Part shown: piece after piece, positions 8,769 to 17,618 of the stretch
How positions within the stretch are numbered: the first letter of the stretch is position 1
How the letters are laid out: every line of letters begins with the position of its first letter
DNA from: Gardnerella vaginalis 1500E
Lineage (GTDB): Bacteria > Actinomycetota > Actinomycetes > Actinomycetales > Bifidobacteriaceae
Reading direction: 5' to 3'
DNA length: 64,000 nucleotides
Assembly: GCF_000263595.1 (NCBI RefSeq)
Contig: NZ_ADES01000005.1
Coordinates: 116,474 to 180,473, forward strand
The notes under the pieces: model-generated
Databases searched by the model: none
Seen by the model: only the letters and a program-made list of their open reading frames with translations
What the model was told of the DNA's origin: nothing
Translations under genes and position numbers: made by a program

Positions 8769-10226
8769 ATGGTTTACGAAGGTGATAAATCAACCCTCAA
8801 GTTCCCGCGCAAAATCTATTCCGAAATGCTAGCCTGGAAGCGCGAGTCCAAAGGCAAAACAGCGTTGCTTATCGAAGGTCCGCGTCGCGTAGGTAAATCG
8901 ACAATCGTAAAAGAATTCGTCCAAAATGAGTACGAGAGCTACATTCTTGTCGATTTTTATACCGCATCGAAAGAAGTAAAGGAGCTGTTTGATGACCTTT
9001 CGGACATAAACTATATTTTCTTGCAGCTGCAGCTAGCATACAAAACAAGCTTAAAAGAGCGCAAATCTTGCATTGTCTTCGACGAAGTACAGCTTTGCCC
9101 TAAAGCGCGTCAAGCCATAAAAGCTTTAGTAAGTGACGGAAGATATGACTATATAGAAACCGGTTCGCTAATTTCGATTCACAAAAATGTTAAGGATATT
9201 CTTATTCCTAGCGAAGAACATAAGTTGAAAATGTATCCGATGGATTATGAGGAGTTTACTCGAGCGCTTGGTGATGAAGTTACTATTCCGCTTCTGCGTA
9301 AACTATATGATTCTAAAAAGCCAATCGGTCAGGCTGCATACAGGAAGATTCTTAGAGATTTTCGTCTTTATATGCTGGTCGGTGGGATGCCGCAAGCTGT
9401 AGAAAGTTATATTGAAACTAACGATTTTAGTGCTGTGGATCAAGTGAAACGCGACATTCTTTCACTGTATGAGGATGATTTTAGGAAGATTGACGCGACT
9501 GGTAAAATTTCCGCAATTTTCGACGCTATTCCTGCGCAACTTATGTCTAACACGTCGCGATACCACGTTTCTAGTGTTCTTGCTGGGAAAGGTGCGGATG
9601 ATATTCTTGAGCAGCTCGCACAGCTAAAGGATTCCGGAACCGTTCTCATTGTGAATCACACTTCTGACCCTTCTGCAGGAATGGCTCAGTATAAGGATTT
9701 GACTAAATTTAAGCTTTTTCTTGCGGATACTGGGTTGTTTGTTACGCTTTCTTTTAAGGATAAGTCGTTTACGAGCAATGATATTTACGCGCGATTACTG
9801 AGCGGTAAGTTGCAAGCGAATCTTTGGTACGTTTATGAGAATATGGTTGCACAAATGTTGAGTGCGCATGGGCACGGGTTGTATTATCACACTTTTGCGG
9901 AGGATCTGATTGACGAAGGCGATGGTGCAAGTGGCGATTGCGCAAGTAGTGATGGTGCAAGTAGTGATGGCACAAGTAGTGGTGCTGCGATTAGTGCAGA
10001 AAAGCGTGGTAGGAGCAATTATGAAATTGATTTTTTGATTGCGGAAAATAATAAAATTGTGCCGATTGAAGTGAAAAGTTCTGGATATAAAACTCATGCT
10101 TCGCTTGATGTTTTCTCGCGCAAGTTTTCTTCGCGTATTGCGCGCGAGCTGCTGATTTACACTAAAGACTATCAGCGCGTTGGTGCGATTGAATGTTTGC
10201 CGATTGTTATGGCTGAGTTTCTGTGA
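8769..10226 (+). CDS. AAA-type ATPase with C-terminal DUF4143 domain
   Basis: 485 residues. Walker A GPRRVGKST lies near residue 40 and Walker B SCIVFDEVQLCP near residue 100. The C-terminal DUF4143-type region ends in EIDFLIAENNKIVPIEVKSS, a PD-(D/E)XK-nuclease-like signature (D...EVK). Such ATPases are common, often variable between strains, and have no established function. A low-complexity insert (DGASGDCASSDGASSDG) near residue 390 is encoded by a short tandem repeat around 9921-9975, just before the nuclease-like motif, and may vary in length. ATG 8769 with AAAGGTGG upstream. The gene is flanked on both sides by the CTGCGTTAGTAACG repeat clusters. Confidence 0.87.
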   Translation: MVYEGDKSTLKFPRKIYSEMLAWKRESKGKTALLIEGPRRVGKSTIVKEFVQNEYESYILVDFYTASKEVKELFDDLSDINYIFLQLQLAYKTSLKERKSCIVFDEVQLCPKARQAIKALVSDGRYDYIETGSLISIHKNVKDILIPSEEHKLKMYPMDYEEFTRALGDEVTIPLLRKLYDSKKPIGQAAYRKILRDFRLYMLVGGMPQAVESYIETNDFSAVDQVKRDILSLYEDDFRKIDATGKISAIFDAIPAQLMSNTSRYHVSSVLAGKGADDILEQLAQLKDSGTVLIVNHTSDPSAGMAQYKDLTKFKLFLADTGLFVTLSFKDKSFTSNDIYARLLSGKLQANLWYVYENMVAQMLSAHGHGLYYHTFAEDLIDEGDGASGDCASSDGASSDGTSSGAAISAEKRGRSNYEIDFLIAENNKIVPIEVKSSGYKTHASLDVFSRKFSSRIARELLIYTKDYQRVGAIECLPIVMAEFL

Positions 10227-10296
10227 GCACTATGACCTAACTGAGAGCTGCTGTTGAACATTTGCCGTAAGTTTCCTCGGCATTTGTTTTCTAGCG

Positions 10297-10440
10297 TTAC
10301 CGTTACTTTTTGCAGATACTTGACTGCGTTAGTAACGTATAATCTCGCTTTTTCGTTACTGACGCAGTTGGTGTTCTGCGTTAGTAACGTTTGATGCTGT
10401 TTTTTCGTTACTGACGCAGTTTGTTGACTGCGTCAGTAAC
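10297..10440. repeat. Palindromic CTGCGTTAGTAACG units, right cluster
   Basis: Units at 10323-10336, 10353-10366 (inverted), 10376-10389, 10406-10419 (inverted) and 10428-10440 (CTGCGTCAGTAAC). The section 10297-10373 duplicates 8167-8242. Confidence 0.85.
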
Positions 10441-10481
10441 ACTGGGTAGCTTATTTTATTGCGATTGATAAAACACAAAAC

Positions 10482-10529
10482 AAAAACCGCGCCCGCGTAA
10501 GATTAGTACATACGCAAGGTGCGGTTTTC
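10482..10529 (-). terminator. Transaldolase terminator
   Basis: AAAAACCGC pairs with GCGGTTTTC, with an inner GCGTA/TACGC stem. On the minus strand the hairpin is followed by T-rich sequence, downstream of tal. Confidence 0.7.
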
Positions 10530-10582
10530 GTTATTTAGCAGTTTCGCTGATTAGCAGTTTCGCTATCAGACGATTAGTAAAA

Positions 10583-11686
10583 TCAGGAGTTTACGCGATC
10601 GATACCAGACTGAACGTCTGCAATCACGGAATCCCAAGACTTGATGAAGGCGGCAACACCGTCGGCCTCAAGCTTGTCGGTAACGTCCTTAATGTTGATG
10701 CCAAGCTCAGCAAGCTTGTTCATAACAGCGTGGCTCTCTTCGTAAGTGCCCTTAATGGAAGCAGCACCGTTGCCGTGATCAGCAAGAGCGTTCAAAGTCT
10801 TTTCTGGCATGGTGTTAACAACATGCTCAGCAACCAACTCATCAACGTACTTGCAATCGGAGTAAGCTGCGTTCTTCGTGCCGGTAGAAGCCCAAAGTGG
10901 ACGCTGCTTCTTAGCGCCCTTGGCTTCAAGCTCAGCCCAACGTGGGTCAGCTGCGAACTTCTTTTCGAAGAGTTCGTAAGCCAAACGAGCGTTAGCAACA
11001 GCAGCCTTGCCTTCAAGAGCCTTAGCTTCAGCGGAACCGTTAGCTTCGAGGAGCTTATCTACGGCGCTATCAACGCGGGAGACGAAGAAGGAAGCTACGG
11101 AACCAATGTGCTTCAAGTCGTGGCCGTTAGCGGCAGCCTGAGCGATACCTTCGATGAAGGCGTCGATAACCTGCTCGTAGCGCTCGAGGGAGAAGATCAA
11201 GGTTACGTTCACGGAAATACCCTTAGCAAGGGTAGCGGTGATAGCTGGAAGACCTTCCAAAGTTGCAGGAATCTTGATCATAACGTTTGGACGATCAACC
11301 TTTGCCCAAAGCTCTTCAGCCTGCTTCTCGGTGTTGGCGGTATCGTGAGCCAAGCGTGGGTCAACTTCGATGGAGACGCGGCCGTCAACGAAGTCGGTCT
11401 TTTCAGCAATCTCGCGGAAGATATCGGTTGCGTTACGAACGTCGGTGGTGGTCAACTCGCGAATAGCGGTTTCAACGTCGACCTTGCCGAGTTCCTTAAG
11501 CTGTGCATCGTATGGACCGACCTGGCTCAAAGCCTTCTGGAAGATGGATGGGTTGGTGGTAACGCCAACAACATTCTTGTTAGCAATCAAATCCTGCAAA
11601 GAGCCGGACTCAATGCGGGTGCGGGACAAATCGTCCAACCAAATAGAAACGCCGGAATCGCTAGTGCGCTGCGTTGCTTCAGTCAT
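10583..11686 (-). CDS. tal: Transaldolase
   Basis: Cytosolic enzyme transferring a dihydroxyacetone unit between sugar phosphates; in bifidobacteria it works with transketolase to make xylulose 5-phosphate and ribose 5-phosphate for the phosphoketolase shunt. 367 residues, the long actinobacterial form. The Schiff-base Lys lies in NVMIKIPATLEGLPAI; the N-terminal TTNPSIFQKAL is typical. ATG at 11686 with AAGGAG six bases upstream. It follows tkt on the same strand with a 210-bp gap containing a large hairpin. Confidence 0.97.
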   Translation of the reverse strand: MTEATQRTSDSGVSIWLDDLSRTRIESGSLQDLIANKNVVGVTTNPSIFQKALSQVGPYDAQLKELGKVDVETAIRELTTTDVRNATDIFREIAEKTDFVDGRVSIEVDPRLAHDTANTEKQAEELWAKVDRPNVMIKIPATLEGLPAITATLAKGISVNVTLIFSLERYEQVIDAFIEGIAQAAANGHDLKHIGSVASFFVSRVDSAVDKLLEANGSAEAKALEGKAAVANARLAYELFEKKFAADPRWAELEAKGAKKQRPLWASTGTKNAAYSDCKYVDELVAEHVVNTMPEKTLNALADHGNGAASIKGTYEESHAVMNKLAELGINIKDVTDKLEADGVAAFIKSWDSVIADVQSGIDRVNS

Positions 11687-11744
11687 GTTATCTCCTTAAC
11701 ACTGTGCTCCACCAATTGGGGCACGTCGGTATTTTGGCGTTTTT

Positions 11745-11811
11745 ACAAGAAACAGCGGTTGATGCCAAACCAACGGTAGCTCGGCATCAATACGCCGTCG
11801 CTGTTTCTTGT
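11745..11811. repeat. Large inverted repeat between tkt and tal
   Basis: ACAAGAAACAGCG (11745-11757) pairs perfectly with CGCTGTTTCTTGT (11799-11811), and TTGATGCC (11759-11766) pairs with GGCATCAA (11783-11790). No T run follows on the minus strand, so it looks like a processing or stabilising hairpin or a partial attenuator rather than a simple terminator. Confidence 0.75.
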
Positions 11812-11896
11812 GAAGTGTTTCGTTAGCACTTCGAGTTTTGTGACATACCAATTTTATTTTGATACATCAAGATTTTTTTATTTTGCTTACTTTATC

Positions 11897-13996
11897 TTAA
11901 GCGCGAGCTTCTTCGATAGAAGCCTTAGCAGCTTCTACTACATGCTCAGCAGTAATGCCCAAGTCGATCATGTTCTGACCGCCGTCACCCTGCAAGCCGT
12001 ACTGTTCGATAGAAACAGCCTTGCCGCAATCGCCAAGATACTTGTACCAAGGCAATGCCAAGCCAGCTTCGATGGAAACGCGAGCCTTAACGGACTTTGG
12101 CAAGATTGCTTCCTTGTACTCTTCGTCCTGCTCTTCGAACCATTCGAGAGATGGCATAGAAAGAACGCGAGCCTTAATGCCTTCAGCTGCCAAAGTCTTG
12201 GCGCCGGCAACAGCCCACTGAACTTCGGAACCGGTTGCCATGATGATTACGTCTGGAGTGCCTTCGCAATCAACCAAAACGTAAGCGCCGTGCTTCACGC
12301 CTTCGCGAGCCTTTTCAGCAGTCTCAGCGAGGGTTGGAACGCCCTGGCGAGTCAAAATCATGGCAGTTGGGTAGCTGTTCTTCTTCTCGAAGAAGTAGCG
12401 GTAAGCTTCAGCAGTTTCGTACTCGTCTGCTGGGCGCACAACCTCAAGCTGAGGAATAGCGCGGAAAGCAGCCAAGTGTTCGATTGGCTGGTGAGTTGGA
12501 CCATCTTCACCCAAAGCTACGGAATCGTGGGTCCAAACGTAGAGGTTTGGAATCTCCATCAAAGCAGCCAAGCGAACTGCTGGGCGCTCGTAGTCAGAGA
12601 ACTGGAAGAAGGTGCCGTTGAATGGGCGAGTGTCAGAACCAAGCAAAATACCGTTGGTAATAGCACCCATTGCGAACTCGCGCACACCGAAGTGAAGCTG
12701 ACGGCCGTGCTCGGAAACGTTTGGCCAAGTGCGGGTTGCGTCTTCGGATGGACCGAAGGAGTCAGCGCCCTTAATGTTGGTGTTGTTGGAGCCGCCCAAA
12801 TCAGCGGAACCGCCCCAAAGTTCTGGCATAACAGCAGCAATTGCGTTAAGAACTGCGCCGGAAGCCTTACGAGTAGCAACCTTAGAGCCAACTTCGAAGC
12901 CAGCAACCAAGTCGTCAATAGCCTTGTCGAAGCCTTCAGGAAGCTTGCCGGCCTTAAGACGCTCGTAAAGAGCAGCCTTATCTGGGTTGGCAGCAGCCCA
13001 CTTTGCAAGAGCTTCATCCCAAGCCTTGTGAGCAGCCAAGCCGCGCTCTGCAACCTTGCGAGCGTGAGCCAAAGCTTCTTCGTCGATTGGGAACGAAACT
13101 TCTGGGTCGAAACCGCAAAGTTCCTTCAAGCCCTTCACAGCTTCCTCGCCAAGCTTGGAGCCGTGGGAAGCTTCGTTGTCGGTCTTGCCTGGGGTTGGCC
13201 AAGCAATCAAAGTATTAACCTTAATGAAGTGAGGCTTGTCGGTAACTTCCTGAGCCTTTTCAATAGCAGCAGCCAAAGCCTGAACGTCTTCCTTGTAGGA
13301 GCCGTCTGGCTGGATGAAGCTAACTTCATCGGTGTACCAACCGTATGCACGGTAACGAGCAAGAATATCTTCAGAGAAGGTGAGCTTGGTGTCGCCTTCA
13401 ATCTGAATGTGGTTTGCATCGAAGATTACGGTCAAATTGCCGAGCTTCTGGTTTCCAGCCAAGGAAGCAGCTTCAGAAGAAACGCCTTCCTCAACGTCGC
13501 CTTCGCCGCAGATAACCCATACCTTGTGATCGAATGGGGAAGTGCCGGCTGGAGCTTCTGGGTCAAGAAGCCCGCGCTCAAAACGCTGGCCGTAAGCGAA
13601 ACCAACAGCGGAGGCAAGACCCTGGCCGAGTGGGCCGGTGGTCATTTCGATGCCTGGGGTTAAGCCATACTCTGGGTGGCCTGGAGTACGCGTGTCAGCG
13701 CCGCCACGGAAATACTTGAGATCGTCAAGAGTCAAGCCGTAACCAGAGAAGAACAACTGCACGTATTGCGTAAGCGAAGCGTGACCGCCAGAAAGAATAA
13801 AACGATCGCGGCCGGCCCACTTTGGGTCAGCAGGATCGTGCTTAATGAAATGCTGGTACAGGGTGTACGCAATTGGTGCCAATGAAACAGGGGAGCCAGG
13901 ATGTCCGTGTCCTGCTCGCTCAACAGCATCAGCCGAGAGAACCTTCGCCATCTTTACGGCGCGCTCGTCTAATGCAGACCAGTTGAAATCGGTCAT
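11897..13996 (-). CDS. tkt: Transketolase
   Basis: Thiamine-diphosphate enzyme transferring two-carbon units; essential partner of transaldolase in the bifid shunt and pentose phosphate exchange. Start ATG at 13996 (MTDFNWSALDERAV) with GGAAGGAAAG just upstream; the frame stays open to 14074, but that extension is Lys/Arg-rich and unlike the family. 699 residues, as expected. Visible motifs: GHGHPGSP near the N-terminus, the ThDP region GEGDVEEG ... FDANH, and HDSVALGEDGPTHQP in the middle domain. tkt lies directly upstream of tal. Confidence 0.97.
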   Translation of the reverse strand: MTDFNWSALDERAVKMAKVLSADAVERAGHGHPGSPVSLAPIAYTLYQHFIKHDPADPKWAGRDRFILSGGHASLTQYVQLFFSGYGLTLDDLKYFRGGADTRTPGHPEYGLTPGIEMTTGPLGQGLASAVGFAYGQRFERGLLDPEAPAGTSPFDHKVWVICGEGDVEEGVSSEAASLAGNQKLGNLTVIFDANHIQIEGDTKLTFSEDILARYRAYGWYTDEVSFIQPDGSYKEDVQALAAAIEKAQEVTDKPHFIKVNTLIAWPTPGKTDNEASHGSKLGEEAVKGLKELCGFDPEVSFPIDEEALAHARKVAERGLAAHKAWDEALAKWAAANPDKAALYERLKAGKLPEGFDKAIDDLVAGFEVGSKVATRKASGAVLNAIAAVMPELWGGSADLGGSNNTNIKGADSFGPSEDATRTWPNVSEHGRQLHFGVREFAMGAITNGILLGSDTRPFNGTFFQFSDYERPAVRLAALMEIPNLYVWTHDSVALGEDGPTHQPIEHLAAFRAIPQLEVVRPADEYETAEAYRYFFEKKNSYPTAMILTRQGVPTLAETAEKAREGVKHGAYVLVDCEGTPDVIIMATGSEVQWAVAGAKTLAAEGIKARVLSMPSLEWFEEQDEEYKEAILPKSVKARVSIEAGLALPWYKYLGDCGKAVSIEQYGLQGDGGQNMIDLGITAEHVVEAAKASIEEARA

Positions 13997-14118
13997 GTGA
14001 TCTACTTTCCTTCCAATAATTCGGGTTTTTAAGCACAGCTTACGCTGGCTTTTTACCCTCTCATTGCCCTTCAATCCTATCTTTCGCGCGCGACGAATAT
14101 GTTACAAAGTGTGTCAAA

Positions 14119-14190
14119 AGTTTGCTTTTATGTTCTGTTGTGAGTTTGCTTTTGAGTTCTGCTAATAGTTTGCTTTTATGTTCTGTTGAG
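14119..14190. repeat. 24-bp tandem repeat, three copies
   Basis: AGTTTGCTTTTATGTTCTG-type units start at 14119, 14143 and 14167 (period 24) in the divergent tkt/hrcA spacer. The third copy ends in GAGTGCTAA (14188-14196), which equals one arm of the CIRCE operator bound by HrcA; the opposite arm TTAGCACTC is not present at the expected distance. Confidence 0.75.
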
Positions 14191-14284
14191 TGCTAAGAAA
14201 TAGACTATTATAAGAATATTAGAAATACTAAGAATATTAGAAATATAGTATTTAGACGTATTTGTTATTTATTAAGGAGCGGTA

Positions 14285-15316
14285 ATGCAGTCACGACGCA
14301 TGATGATTTTGCGCGCAGTTGTGGAGGATTATATTCGTTCTCAAGAGCCTGTTGGTTCTGCAGCTCTTGCAAAGCATCATCAGCTTGGAGTAAGTTCTGC
14401 GACTATTCGTAACGATATGTCTGCCTTGGAAGAAGAAGGTTACCTTGTGCAGCCGCACACTTCTGCAGGACGCATTCCTACCCAAAAGGGGTATCGCTAT
14501 TTTGTTGACGGCATGGCTGCAGTTATTCCGCTTTCTGAACCTCAACGTCGCGCTATACGTAACTTTTTAAGCGGATCTGTTAGTTTGCAAGATACTTTGC
14601 AACGTTCTGCGCGTCTTCTTGCAAGTATTACCGGTCAAGTCGCGCTAGTCGCGTCTCCAGCATTATCTAAATCGAAAGTAAAAAGAATTGAGATTGTTCA
14701 AGTATCGTCTTCTACGCTTCTGGTTGTTGTAATTACAGACGCTGGAGGCGTAGCCCAGCACATGATTCAAGCCTCTAACATAAATCCAGACGACTTATTG
14801 CATTTAGTTAATATGGTTAATGAGAGCTGCGTTGGAGCATCCATTTTAGATGCTTCTAAGCGCGTTTATTTGCTTGCAAATCGCAAGGATTTAGCGTCAG
14901 CTTTGCAAATTATTAGTCAACTTGCTAACGCTTTAGAAGACATGCACGACGGAGAACACACTCATGACTTGTATATGGCGGGGGCTTCCCAACTTGCGCA
15001 TAGGCAAAGTATTGGCGATTTTGCTTCCCTTTTTGACGCACTTGAAGAGCAGGCTGTTATTATGCGACTTATGACTTCTTTAAGTGAGGAAGCGAGTGAT
15101 TGCGAAAGCGGAGTTAGTGTTGCAATCGGCTCGGAAACACACACTCCTGGTTTGCTTAATGCGTCTGTTGTAACAAGCGTTTACGGCTACAATGCTGATT
15201 CTGATTCCGCGTTTATTGGCTCAATTGGCCCTACTCACATGGATTATGCGGCAACTATGACAGCTGTTAAGGCTGTTGCGCGCTACCTTAATTCGTTTAT
15301 ATCCGAAAATTCTTAA
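14285..15316 (+). CDS. hrcA: Heat-inducible transcription repressor HrcA
   Basis: 343-residue repressor of chaperone genes. N-terminal winged helix: RRMMILRAVVEDYIRSQEPVGS ... VSSATIRNDMSALEEEGYLVQPHTSAGRIPT, the highly conserved HrcA opening. ATG at 14285 with AAGGAGCG directly upstream. It is 69 bp ahead of dnaJ, the usual actinobacterial hrcA-dnaJ pairing. A single CIRCE half-site at 14188-14196 hints at residual autoregulation only. Confidence 0.95.
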   Translation: MQSRRMMILRAVVEDYIRSQEPVGSAALAKHHQLGVSSATIRNDMSALEEEGYLVQPHTSAGRIPTQKGYRYFVDGMAAVIPLSEPQRRAIRNFLSGSVSLQDTLQRSARLLASITGQVALVASPALSKSKVKRIEIVQVSSSTLLVVVITDAGGVAQHMIQASNINPDDLLHLVNMVNESCVGASILDASKRVYLLANRKDLASALQIISQLANALEDMHDGEHTHDLYMAGASQLAHRQSIGDFASLFDALEEQAVIMRLMTSLSEEASDCESGVSVAIGSETHTPGLLNASVVTSVYGYNADSDSAFIGSIGPTHMDYAATMTAVKAVARYLNSFISENS

Positions 15317-15385
15317 AATTAGCTGTTTTATAGCTGGCTGTGCCTTATGCAAAAATGATTTATGAAAAGGTAAAAGGGGAATTAA

Positions 15386-16543
15386 TTGACTGATTACTAC
15401 AAGATTTTAGGTGTTGATCATAACGCTAGCGACGACGAAATTCGCAAAGCCTACCGTAAGATGAGCCGCAAGTATCATCCGGATATTGCAGGCGCTGAGT
15501 TTGAAGAAAAGTTTAAGGAAGTAAACGCAGCTTACGACGTGCTTTCTAATCCAGAAAAGCGTCGAATGGTAGATATGGGCGTCGACCCTAACGATCCTTC
15601 TGCAGGAAGTGCTGGAGCTTCAGGCGCTGGATTTGCAGACATGGGCATGGGTGATATTTTTAGCCAGTTCTTTGGTGGCTCTTTTGGAACTTCGCAAGGC
15701 CCAATTTCTAGGGTTCAGCCTGGTGAGGACTCTTTAGCTGAAGCTAAGATTGATTTGAAAACGGCTATTTTTGGCGGAAATGTGAGTGTTCGTATAACTG
15801 CTTTTGGAGTGTGCCAAGATTGCAGTGGTTCTGGTTCTGCAGATTCCGCAAATTCTGCTCCGGAGCAGTGCTCGCAGTGTCATGGAACTGGCTTCTGTCA
15901 GAAGGTTGTGCGCACAATGCTCGGTCAAATGGTTTCTTCAATGCCTTGCGACAAGTGCGAAGGTCACGGCACGATTATTAAAAATCCGTGCCAAAACTGC
16001 CGTGGTCGCGGACGAGTTCGCGCGGTTCGCGAAGTTGGTGTGAACGTTCCTGCAGGTATTCGAGATGGCAGCCGTTTGCGTCTTGCTTCTCAAGGTAGCG
16101 TTGGAGAGTGTGGCGGCCCTGCTGGAGACTTGTATGTTGATATTCACATTCGCGCCGACAAGCAGTTTACGCGAAACGGCGACGATTTGCATTGCTGGAT
16201 TACTGTTCCTATGAGCTGGGCTGTGCTTGGTCACGATGTTGAAATCGAAACTTTTGACGGATCTCAAAAGCTTGAAATTCCTGCTGGATGTCAGAGTGAC
16301 GACACTGTAACTCTTGAAAATCTTGGAGTTACGAAGCTTCGTTCTAAAGATCGCGGCAATATTATTGTTCATGTTTTGGTTCAGATTCCAACGAAACTTA
16401 GTGCAGAAGAGCGTTCGCTTATTAGTAAGTTTGCTAATTTGCATGACGGTGACGTAAAGCATGTTAAGCAAAATTCGCTTGACGAGCAGTCGGGTGAGCG
16501 AAAAGGTTTTTTTAGTAAATTAAAGGAAGCTTTTGCTGGATAA
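15386..16543 (+). CDS. dnaJ: Chaperone DnaJ (hrcA-linked copy)
   Basis: Hsp40 co-chaperone of DnaK. 385 residues; TTG start at 15386 with AAAAGGGG at 15372-15379. The J domain covers residues 1-65 with the HPD motif (KYHPD) that stimulates DnaK ATPase. A Gly/Ser-rich linker follows. Four zinc-binding CxxCxGxG motifs are present (CQDCSGSG, CSQCHGTG, CDKCEGHG, CQNCRGRG), then the C-terminal substrate-binding domains. Linkage to hrcA suggests this is the second, HrcA-associated DnaJ of bifidobacteria. Confidence 0.95.
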   Translation: MTDYYKILGVDHNASDDEIRKAYRKMSRKYHPDIAGAEFEEKFKEVNAAYDVLSNPEKRRMVDMGVDPNDPSAGSAGASGAGFADMGMGDIFSQFFGGSFGTSQGPISRVQPGEDSLAEAKIDLKTAIFGGNVSVRITAFGVCQDCSGSGSADSANSAPEQCSQCHGTGFCQKVVRTMLGQMVSSMPCDKCEGHGTIIKNPCQNCRGRGRVRAVREVGVNVPAGIRDGSRLRLASQGSVGECGGPAGDLYVDIHIRADKQFTRNGDDLHCWITVPMSWAVLGHDVEIETFDGSQKLEIPAGCQSDDTVTLENLGVTKLRSKDRGNIIVHVLVQIPTKLSAEERSLISKFANLHDGDVKHVKQNSLDEQSGERKGFFSKLKEAFAG

Positions 16544-16614
16544 TTTTTTGCTGGATAATTTTTGCAGTCTGATTTTGCAGTCGAATTTTTACGTCTATTA
16601 AAAATAGAGGAAAT

Positions 16615-17601
16615 ATGGCATTACCAATTTTGTTTGCAGGCACTCCGGAAGTTGCTGTTCCATCTCTTCGTGAGCTAGCTAAAGATAGTGAGCATTTTGA
16701 TGTTCGTGCCGTTCTTACGCGTCCGGACGCTCCAACCGGTCGCGGCAGAAAGCTTGTGCCAAGCCCAGTAAAACAAGCTGCTCTTGAGCTCGGCTTGCCA
16801 GTAATCGAAATTGACCCTAATAAAGACGAAGCTAACTTCCTTAATAAGCTTGCCGAAACTGGCGCGAAAGCTGCAGCGGTTGTGGCATACGGCAAGATTT
16901 TGCGCCAAAACGTTTTAGACGCGTTGCCGCTCGGCTGGTATAATCTTCATTTTTCGCTTCTTCCGCAGTGGCGAGGTGCAGCTCCTGTTCAGCGCGCAAT
17001 TTGGGCTGGGGATGATATTACAGGTGCTACTGTTTTTCGCATTACGCGCGGCATGGATTGCGGCCCTATTTTGGCGCAGTTTACTACAAAAATTGATACT
17101 CGCGAAAATTCTGGCGATCTTCTTTCTAGGCTTGCAATCGACGGTGCGCCTCTTCTTGCAGCATCTCTTCGTGGCATGGAAACTGGCGAAATCGTGCCGG
17201 TTGAGCAGGATCAGTCTCCTCAAGAAGTTGCGCAAAAAATCACGGTTGAAGATGCTCACATTGATTTTCATGCGCCGGATTTTGCGGTTGATCGTCAAAT
17301 TCGCGCATGTACGCCAAATCCGGGCGCGTGGTGCGAGCTTCATGCGGACGACGAGAATAACGCAGAGCCGATTACTTTGCATGTTTTGCGCGCAAAGCCT
17401 GCAGACTCTAACGATCCGCATTCTGAAGAATTGATGAAGCTTAATCCTGGAAAATTGCTTGCCGGCAAAAAGCAAGTTTGGATTGGTACTTTAAGCGGCG
17501 CGCTTGAGCTTTTGGAAGTAAAAGCGCAAGGTAAGAAAGCTATGAAAGCGGCAGATTGGGCGCGCGGAGCAAGGCTTTCTGCCGAAGCCTACTGCGCATA
17601 A
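16615..17601 (+). CDS. fmt: Methionyl-tRNA formyltransferase
   Basis: Formylates initiator Met-tRNA with 10-formyl-tetrahydrofolate. 328 residues, ATG at 16615 after AGAGGAAAT. Visible motifs: FAGTPEVAVPSL at the N-terminus, the catalytic region NLHFSLLPQWRGAAPVQRA (His and Asn), and GATVFRITRGMDCGPI. C-terminal OB-like domain. It lies 71 bp after dnaJ and is followed within 17 bp by serB, suggesting a common transcript. Confidence 0.96.
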   Translation: MALPILFAGTPEVAVPSLRELAKDSEHFDVRAVLTRPDAPTGRGRKLVPSPVKQAALELGLPVIEIDPNKDEANFLNKLAETGAKAAAVVAYGKILRQNVLDALPLGWYNLHFSLLPQWRGAAPVQRAIWAGDDITGATVFRITRGMDCGPILAQFTTKIDTRENSGDLLSRLAIDGAPLLAASLRGMETGEIVPVEQDQSPQEVAQKITVEDAHIDFHAPDFAVDRQIRACTPNPGAWCELHADDENNAEPITLHVLRAKPADSNDPHSEELMKLNPGKLLAGKKQVWIGTLSGALELLEVKAQGKKAMKAADWARGARLSAEAYCA

Positions 17602-17618
17602 TTATTGCGCATAAAATT

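Larger units (their letters stand above)
10227..10582. other. 356-bp spacer with right repeat cluster
   Basis: No gene. Contains the right-hand CTGCGTTAGTAACG cluster (10297-10440) and the transaldolase terminator (10482-10529). Confidence 0.8.

Noticed and set aside
8141..10440. CRISPR array
   Set aside because: Units are 14 bp, palindromic, in both orientations, irregularly spaced and interrupted by a gene; no cas genes in the window.
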